A stretch of 10,447 bases of DNA from an uncultured Eubacteriales bacterium (GTDB lineage: Bacteria > Bacillota > Clostridia > Christensenellales > Aristaeellaceae): the NCBI GenBank assembly GCA_900550955.1, contig URUF01000065.1, positions 1 through 10,447 of the forward strand, written 5' to 3'. The position numbers were made by a program, and so were the translations under genes. The notes under the pieces are model-generated. The model saw only the letters and a program-made list of their open reading frames with translations, was not told where the DNA came from and ran no database searches. Position 1 is the first letter of the stretch. Each line of letters opens with the position of its first letter. Shown piece after piece: positions 6,100 through 10,447 of the stretch.

Positions 6100-7032
6100 T
6101 TATTCTCCCTGATTGCCGGAGTTTTGCGCAATCAGCTCATTCAGGCGGCGGTCCAGCTCATGCGCCGCGCTGTAGCCCATGCGCTTCAGGCTTAGGTTGC
6201 GCGCCGCCACCTCAATAATCACAGCCAGGTTGCGGCCCGGGCGAACGGGCATTACCTGATAAGGCACCTGCACGCCAAGAATGGTAACGGTTTCCTCTGT
6301 AAGGCCCAGCCGGTCGTACTCCTTGGCGGAATCCCACTTTTCCATATGGATGACCAGGTCGATGGATTTGCTAAGCACTACGGAACCAGCCCCGTACATG
6401 GCGCGGATATCGATGATGCCGATGCCGCGGATTTCCATGAAGTGGCGCACCATCTCCGGCGATTCGCCAATGAGGCGGTCGTCCGCCACGCGGCAGATAT
6501 CCACCACATCGTCCGCGGCCAGCTGGTGGCCGCGGCGCACCAACTCCAAAGCCGCCTCGCTTTTGCCAACGCCGCTGTCGCCGGTGAGCAGCACGCCTAT
6601 GCCGTACACATCCACAAGCACGCCGTGGCGCGTTATGTGCGGGGCCAGCACGCGGTTTAGGTACATAATGGCCTGTAAGCTGAACTTGGTGGTTTTCAGC
6701 TTGCTTTGGAATACGGGAATATCATGCGCGCGGGCAATTTCCAACAGATCGCGCGGAGGCGTCATGCCCCAGCAGACGACGATGCAGGGGATGGGGTAGC
6801 TCATGTACTTTTCCAAAACCGCGCGGCGCATCTTGGTTTCCAACGATTCCAGGTAGGTCATTTCCACCTTGCCGATCACCTGGGGCCGCTCATGGGCAAA
6901 GTACTCGTAAAACCCACAGAACTGCATACCGGGCCGGTTGATATCGGTCACGTTGATATCCATTTCGGTACGGGTGGTAACGCTGAGCAGCTCCAGATTG
7001 AGCTTGCTTGAAAAGTCCGCAATGCTGATCAT
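6100..7032 (-). CDS. hprK: HPr kinase/phosphorylase
   Basis: HprK phosphorylates HPr on Ser46 (and reverses this), the switch for CcpA-mediated catabolite repression in Bacillota; it senses glycolytic intermediates such as fructose 1,6-bisphosphate and inorganic phosphate. The 310-aa product equals the classic family length. It has an N-terminal regulatory domain (1-~130), conserved H136 in RHGVLVDVYG, the Walker A loop GDSGVGKS (151-158), acidic D174-D175, the family signature MEIRGIGIIDI (199-209) followed by YGAGSV (213-218), and the C-terminal VRPGRNLA loop (263-270). ATG 7032 is preceded by AAGGAGG (7046-7040, 7-nt spacing) and overlaps the HAD gene's stop as ATGA, indicating coupled translation. 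An earlier in-frame start at 7101 lies inside the HAD gene and is rejected. HPr itself (ptsH) is not in the window. The glucokinase gene follows directly. Confidence 0.97.
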   Translation of the reverse strand: MISIADFSSKLNLELLSVTTRTEMDINVTDINRPGMQFCGFYEYFAHERPQVIGKVEMTYLESLETKMRRAVLEKYMSYPIPCIVVCWGMTPPRDLLEIARAHDIPVFQSKLKTTKFSLQAIMYLNRVLAPHITRHGVLVDVYGIGVLLTGDSGVGKSEAALELVRRGHQLAADDVVDICRVADDRLIGESPEMVRHFMEIRGIGIIDIRAMYGAGSVVLSKSIDLVIHMEKWDSAKEYDRLGLTEETVTILGVQVPYQVMPVRPGRNLAVIIEVAARNLSLKRMGYSAAHELDRRLNELIAQNSGNQGE

Positions 7033-7835
7033 GGCACGTCCTCCTTTAGGATATGCTCCGCAACAAAATGCGCCAGGCCGTCCTCTGTGTTGGGGCGGCA
7101 CACATGGGCGGCGGCGGCCTGCACCTCCGCGCGGGCGTTGCCCATTGCAACGCTGTTGGGGGTAAAGCCAAGCATGCTTAAATCGTTCAGGCTATCGCCA
7201 AAGGCCACGGTGCGCTCTGGCACGATATGGATTCGTTGGGCCAGCCTGCGCAGGGCCTCCCCCTTGGTGGCCCCAATGGGCTCCGCCTCCAAAAAGTAGG
7301 GCTTGCTTACAGTGAAGGTGGCCCGGCCCTTGAAGCGTTCGTTGGCGATGGGGAACAGGCGGCGCACCTCGTCGGCTTCGCTTACGCTGAGCACCTTTGG
7401 GGTGGGAAAGTCCAAAAAAGCGCACAGGTCGCCTACGGCCACCCCCTTCATGCCCGAGGAGTGCTTATAGCGGCGCGATATATCGCACTCGTTGGCATAG
7501 TAAAACGCCTGATCGTGATATACCTGCACATAAAAACCGTTTTCAATCAGAAAGGCGCAAATTTCCCGCCCAAGCGCTACATCCAGCGTAAGCTGTTCCA
7601 GCACCTGATGGTCCGCGCCCATGATCTCGGAGCCGTTGCCGCCGATATAGGGCATGCCTGTGTTCAGCTGCGCCATAAACGGGTACATGCTGGCGTGCGT
7701 GCGCCCGCTGGCGGGAATCAGACGGATGCCCTTGCGTATGCACCTTTGCATTACGCGAAGGGTATAGGGGCTGAGCTGCCCCTCGCCATCGAGCAGGGTA
7801 TCGTCCAGGTCGGTCACGATGGTATCAATCGTCAT
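7029..7835 (-). CDS. Cof-type HAD-IIB sugar phosphatase
   Basis: This is a cytoplasmic haloacid-dehalogenase phosphohydrolase; relatives dephosphorylate sugar phosphates, flavin or thiamine-pathway phosphates with broad specificity, so the substrate is open. The 268-aa product has all four HAD motifs: DLDDT (nucleophile D9, general acid D11), S43-G-R, K191 in ATKGEALRRL, and GDSLNDLSML (213-222, Mg-binding D214 and D218). The roughly 100-residue insert between motifs II and III is the C2 cap typical of the Cof/YkrA group. ATG 7835 overlaps the tadA stop (ATGA 7835-7832), with AAGGAG (7851-7846) at 10-nt spacing. Its own stop overlaps the hprK start in the same way. The final codons AAG GAG GAC of this gene double as the hprK Shine-Dalgarno. 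A role in sugar-phosphate balance fits the hprK and glucokinase neighbours but is only inference. Confidence 0.92.
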   Translation of the reverse strand: MTIDTIVTDLDDTLLDGEGQLSPYTLRVMQRCIRKGIRLIPASGRTHASMYPFMAQLNTGMPYIGGNGSEIMGADHQVLEQLTLDVALGREICAFLIENGFYVQVYHDQAFYYANECDISRRYKHSSGMKGVAVGDLCAFLDFPTPKVLSVSEADEVRRLFPIANERFKGRATFTVSKPYFLEAEPIGATKGEALRRLAQRIHIVPERTVAFGDSLNDLSMLGFTPNSVAMGNARAEVQAAAAHVCRPNTEDGLAHFVAEHILKEDVP

Positions 7836-8302
7836 GCGGGGTTTTCTCCTTTGTGTGCGCGGCATTGCTTAAAAAAGCGCCGCAGCAGGGTAGCGGCTTC
7901 CGCCTCCAACAGGCCGCCGACGCAGGGCAGCCGGTGATAGAAGGCAGGGTCGTTGGTAAGGGCGTACACGCTTTCGGCGCAGCCCTGGCGTTCGTCGCGC
8001 GCACCAAAATAGCATTGCCCCAGGCAGGCCATTACCATAGCGCCCGCGCACATGGGGCAGGGCTCAAGGGTTACGTACAGCGTGCAGCCGTTCAGGCGCC
8101 TGCCGCCAAGCGCCCGGGCCGCCGCGCGAATGGCGATAAGCTCCGCATGCGCGGTGGGGTCGCCCGTTTGCTCGCGCAGGTTATGCGCGCGCGCGATGGG
8201 CTGGCCGTCATGGGCAATGACCGCGCCTACGGGAATTTCGCCCTCGTCATAGGCCTTTTGCGCCTCCTCAAGGGCAAGCCGCATCAGCGCCTCGTGGCTC
8301 AT
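7832..8302 (-). CDS. tadA: tRNA-specific adenosine-34 deaminase TadA
   Basis: TadA converts A34 to inosine in the anticodon of tRNA-Arg(ACG), letting it read CGU, CGC and CGA. The 156-aa product is of normal length and carries the cytidine/deoxycytidylate deaminase zinc site: HAE (H52, with E54 as proton shuttle) and PCPMC (81-85, C82 and C85 as ligands). EGEIPVGAVI (20-29) and the NLREQTGDPTAHAE segment are typical of TadA rather than of free-base deaminases. ATG 8302 overlaps the stop of the capD-like gene (ATGA 8302-8299); GGAGG (8317-8313), lying inside that gene's last codons, is 10 nt upstream. Its stop overlaps the next gene's start in turn. Guanine deaminase-like paralogues share the fold, but the sequence and length favour TadA. 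Confidence 0.95.
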   Translation of the reverse strand: MSHEALMRLALEEAQKAYDEGEIPVGAVIAHDGQPIARAHNLREQTGDPTAHAELIAIRAAARALGGRRLNGCTLYVTLEPCPMCAGAMVMACLGQCYFGARDERQGCAESVYALTNDPAFYHRLPCVGGLLEAEAATLLRRFFKQCRAHKGENPA

Positions 8303-10227
8303 ACGGCCGCAGCCTCCGTAACGCTTTTGGGGCGTGATTCCCCGTTCACGGCATCCGCCTCGCGGAAGGTGGGCACCAGCTCGTGCAGGCAGGCCAGCAT
8401 GTCGCCTTCTTCGTCCAGGCAGCGCTGCAAGCGGTCCAGCATGCTTTGCAGGGCCGTCATATCAAACACCTCGGGCTTGGCGATAAAAATCTTTTCGTTC
8501 TGCGTCTTTGCCACGCCCTCGCCGGCCAGCAGCAGCTCCTCGTACAGCTTTTCGCCGGGGCGCAGGCCAGTGTAGACGATGTCCACCCGCGCGCCGCTGC
8601 GCGGGGCGTAGAGCTGGATCATGCGTTCCGCCAGCTCGCGGATTTTGACCGGACGGCCCATATCCAGCACGAACAGTTCGCCGCCCTTGGCGATGCTCGC
8701 GGCTTGCAGCACCAGGCTTGCGGCCTCGGGGATGGTCATGAAATAACGGATGATATCCGGGTGGGTGAGCGTAACCGGCCCGCCCGAGCGGATTTGCCGC
8801 TCAAACAAAGGCACCACGCTGCCGTGGGAGCCCAGTACGTTGCCAAAGCGCACGGCGGTGAACTCGGTTTCGGTTTGCGCGTTGAGCGCCTCGATAATCA
8901 TCTCCGCCAGGCGTTTGGTAGCGCCCATGACGTTGGTGGGGTTTACGGCTTTGTCGGTAGAGATGAGCACAAAACGCTCCACATGGTGCTTTACCGCAGT
9001 TTGCGCGGTAAGCCAGGTGCCAAACACATTGTTTTTAACCGCCTGGTCGGGGCAATCCTCCATGAGGGGCACATGCTTGTGCGCCGCCGCGTGCAGCACC
9101 ACCTGCGGCTGGTAGCGGGCAAATATCTCGTCCAAACGCTGCGCGTCGCGGATGGAACCCACGCAAAGGATAAGCTTATCCTTCAGGAAATCGCCATATT
9201 GCAGGCGAAGCTCGCTGGCCAGGTCGTACATATAGTTTTCGCTGATATCGTACAAAACGATGCGCTCCGGCTGAAGCGGGAGCAGCTTGCGGCAAAGCTC
9301 GCTGCCGATGGAGCCGCCACCGCCCGTGATCAGCACGGTTTTACCGCGGAAGAAGGCCGATACCTGGGTCATATCCAGCTGCTCCTCGGGGCGTCCAAGC
9401 AGGTCGTTAATGCTGATATCGCGCACCAGGCTGCGCCCGGACGCGCCGCCCACATCCTCCAGGGGGGCTACGCGCCGCACGCGGCAGCCCGTTGCCAGGC
9501 ATTTTTCAATCACCGGCTTCAGATCGCCCTTTGGGGTTGCGATGGCGATGATGATCTCGTCCACCAGGTAATCGCTGGCAAGCTTGAGGATATTGCCCGA
9601 GCCCCGCACTACCGGCACCCCGCTAAGCGAGGAGCCCGTGCGGATGCGGTCGTCATCCACCACAAGAACGGGAATGCAGTTGCCGTAGCTGCCGCGCTGC
9701 ATTTCGTGCACAACGCTCGCGCCTGCCCATCCCGCGCCAATCACCATAACGCGCTGCGCACCGGTTTTGGAGGAACGCAGCAGCGAAAGCCGCTCGTGGG
9801 TGACCGCCATGCGGTAAACCAGCCGCGAGCCGCCCACAAAGGCCATGGTAATGATCCACAAAAGCAGATAAATCACCCTGTGCAGGCGGAACAGGTTTGC
9901 CGGGCGCACAAACAGGTTTGCCACCAGTGAAAACGCATAGGTAAGCAATGAGGCCGTAAGCGTAGCCACAGCCACGCGCAGCACATCGCTGGCGGAAGCG
10001 TACTGCCACATGATGCGGTAAATGCCAAAGGCATAAAACGTGAGCACAAAGAGAACCGTCATGGCAGGCGCCAGGCGGAGCGAGTTTTCGAAAAAGGAAT
10101 AGGATATATGCGAGGAATACCGCACTACCTGCGCCAGGGCCAGCGCCGCGTTTACCAGCGCCACATCCAAAAGCACCCATAGCAGCGTGCGCGCGTTTTT
10201 GGGTATTTTGAGCTTAGCAGAAGTCAC
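8299..10227 (-). CDS. Membrane-bound nucleotide-sugar 4,6-dehydratase (CapD/PglF/WbpM type)
   Basis: Long-chain members of this SDR family turn a UDP-HexNAc into its 4-keto-6-deoxy form for capsule, O-antigen or protein glycans. The 642-aa product has four predicted membrane helices (about 14-35, 55-72, 84-107 and 117-137), a first nucleotide-binding domain starting VMVIGAGWAGAS (160-171), and the catalytic domain with Rossmann loop TGGGGSIGSE (301-310), STDKAVNPTNVMGATK (423-438) and LRPGEKLYEELL (556-567). T424, D425, K426, M434 and K438 match the catalytic set of PglF-like inverting dehydratases, which carry Met where ordinary SDRs have Tyr. The start is GTG 10227; GGGAGG (10240-10235) lies 7 nt before it and no better ATG is near. 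It is the first gene of the operon, behind an extended -10 promoter. Its product and UppP both serve undecaprenyl-linked glycan assembly. The exact sugar is unknown, so I give no gene symbol. Confidence 0.93.
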   Translation of the reverse strand: MTSAKLKIPKNARTLLWVLLDVALVNAALALAQVVRYSSHISYSFFENSLRLAPAMTVLFVLTFYAFGIYRIMWQYASASDVLRVAVATLTASLLTYAFSLVANLFVRPANLFRLHRVIYLLLWIITMAFVGGSRLVYRMAVTHERLSLLRSSKTGAQRVMVIGAGWAGASVVHEMQRGSYGNCIPVLVVDDDRIRTGSSLSGVPVVRGSGNILKLASDYLVDEIIIAIATPKGDLKPVIEKCLATGCRVRRVAPLEDVGGASGRSLVRDISINDLLGRPEEQLDMTQVSAFFRGKTVLITGGGGSIGSELCRKLLPLQPERIVLYDISENYMYDLASELRLQYGDFLKDKLILCVGSIRDAQRLDEIFARYQPQVVLHAAAHKHVPLMEDCPDQAVKNNVFGTWLTAQTAVKHHVERFVLISTDKAVNPTNVMGATKRLAEMIIEALNAQTETEFTAVRFGNVLGSHGSVVPLFERQIRSGGPVTLTHPDIIRYFMTIPEAASLVLQAASIAKGGELFVLDMGRPVKIRELAERMIQLYAPRSGARVDIVYTGLRPGEKLYEELLLAGEGVAKTQNEKIFIAKPEVFDMTALQSMLDRLQRCLDEEGDMLACLHELVPTFREADAVNGESRPKSVTEAAAV

Positions 10228-10270
10228 GTAGCCGCCTCCCAGTGATCATTGCATAATTCCATACCATTTT

Positions 10271-10298
10271 ATTATACCACAGAAAGCCGCGGATGCAA
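10271..10298 (-). promoter_or_regulatory. Extended -10 promoter of the six-gene operon
   Basis: On the minus strand TGGTATAAT (10279-10271) combines a perfect TATAAT with the TGn extension. The best -35 is only TTGCAT (10298-10293, 16-bp spacer, three of six matches), as is common when the -10 is extended. Transcription would start near 10264, about 37 nt before the GTG start of the capD-like gene. Confidence 0.7.
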
Positions 10299-10314
10299 GG
10301 CTGCAAAGCGGCTT
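10284..10314. repeat. Possible operator: inverted repeat plus tandem TGCAArGC over the -35
   Basis: AAGCCGC (10284-10290) and its complement GCGGCTT (10308-10314) flank a 17-nt spacer. Within and beside the spacer lie two adjacent 8-mers differing at one base, TGCAAGGC (10294-10301) and TGCAAAGC (10302-10309). The arrangement covers the -35 position of the operon promoter. No known operator is recognised and chance is possible at this size. Confidence 0.35.
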
Positions 10315-10330
10315 GCGGGAACGGCGAGCT

Positions 10331-10375
10331 GAACAAACAAAAAAGGGCGCGCCTTTTCTAAATAAAGACGCGCCC
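10331..10375 (-). terminator. Minus-strand Rho-independent terminator of an upstream unit
   Basis: GGGCGCG (10345-10351) pairs with CGCGCCC (10369-10375); after one mismatch the stem continues with CTTT/AAAG (10353-10356 with 10364-10367) around a 7-nt loop. On the minus strand the stem runs into TTTTTTGTTTGTTC (10344-10331), a good U-tract. On the plus strand there is none. It therefore ends transcripts entering from beyond the right edge and insulates the operon promoter just downstream. Confidence 0.75.
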
Positions 10376-10447
10376 ACAGCCTGTCGAAAAATCCCATGGG
10401 AGGTTTGGAGGGCCGCAGACCCGCAACCTCAATCGTCGTTCTGGCCA
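10376..10447. other. Right-edge sequence, no assignable gene
   Basis: These 72 bases lie before the minus-strand terminator and could be the 3' untranslated end of an outside gene. Two of the three minus-strand frames are open here, but both continue into the terminator hairpin (one stops inside it, the other runs through to 10271), and neither resembles a protein I know. The segment contains a 10-bp palindrome TCCCATGGGA (10392-10401). It could belong to an interspersed intergenic repeat, which the window alone cannot show. Confidence 0.4.

Noticed and set aside
6087..6131. A longer N-terminus for the ROK kinase
   Set aside because: It would overlap the hprK end and place the AAGGAGG signal inside the coding region; the fold begins at ATG 6086.
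7033..7101. A longer N-terminus for HprK
   Set aside because: The extra residues are a shadow of the HAD gene's end, and the strong RBS and 310-aa family length both support ATG 7032.
8383..9930. A 515-codon open frame on the plus strand
   Set aside because: It lies wholly antisense to the capD-like gene, which has complete family motifs. The antisense protein is His/Ala/Gln-rich without recognisable domains and has no RBS of note, as expected for a shadow of GC-rich codons.

Overview
The window looks like a chromosomal segment of a moderately GC-rich Bacillota, most likely a gut-type Clostridia. The reasons are an HPr kinase/phosphorylase of the classic Gram-positive length (310 aa), a CapD/PglF-type sugar dehydratase, strong AAGGAGG ribosome binding sites and tightly packed genes. 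Lines counted by hand give about 60-68% GC in positions 1100-2100, against about 35-47% in positions 1-880. No species can be named from the sequence alone.

Layout. (1) Positions 1-1404, minus strand: one uninterrupted frame of 468 codons that leaves the window at position 1. Its first ~168 residues are the N-terminal half of an exported ComEC-like metallo-beta-lactamase-fold protein in GC-rich codons. The rest is an AT-rich segment of repeated beta-sandwich-like units with a G-x-Y motif about every 83 residues. The composition breaks sharply at about 885-905, inside the lactamase fold, so the frame is either a natural recombinant or an assembly chimera. This is the oddest thing in the window. 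(2) Positions 1483-3508, plus strand: uppP (undecaprenyl-diphosphatase) with a good sigma-A promoter, a GC-rich hairpin, then an AlkZ-like winged-helix DNA glycosylase homologue. (3) Positions 3612-3659: a bidirectional terminator between convergent units. (4) Positions 10299-3700, minus strand: a six-gene operon in the order capD-like, tadA, Cof-type HAD phosphatase, hprK, ROK glucokinase, asnS. The first three junctions are 4-base ATGA stop/start overlaps. A promoter with an extended -10 precedes the first gene. (5) Positions 10331-10375: a minus-strand terminator, evidently closing a transcription unit that lies beyond the right edge. Positions 10376-10447 hold no gene I can name.

How the genes fit together. 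UppP recycles the undecaprenyl phosphate lipid carrier. The capD-like dehydratase makes a 4-keto sugar nucleotide typically used for glycans built on that carrier. HprK and the ROK glucokinase both belong to the glycolysis/carbon-catabolite-control axis. TadA (tRNA wobble inosine) and AsnS (Asn-tRNA charging) are translation housekeeping genes in the same transcript. Apart from the left-edge fusion, the window is ordinary chromosomal core sequence; I see no CRISPR array, transposase, phage module or defence island.
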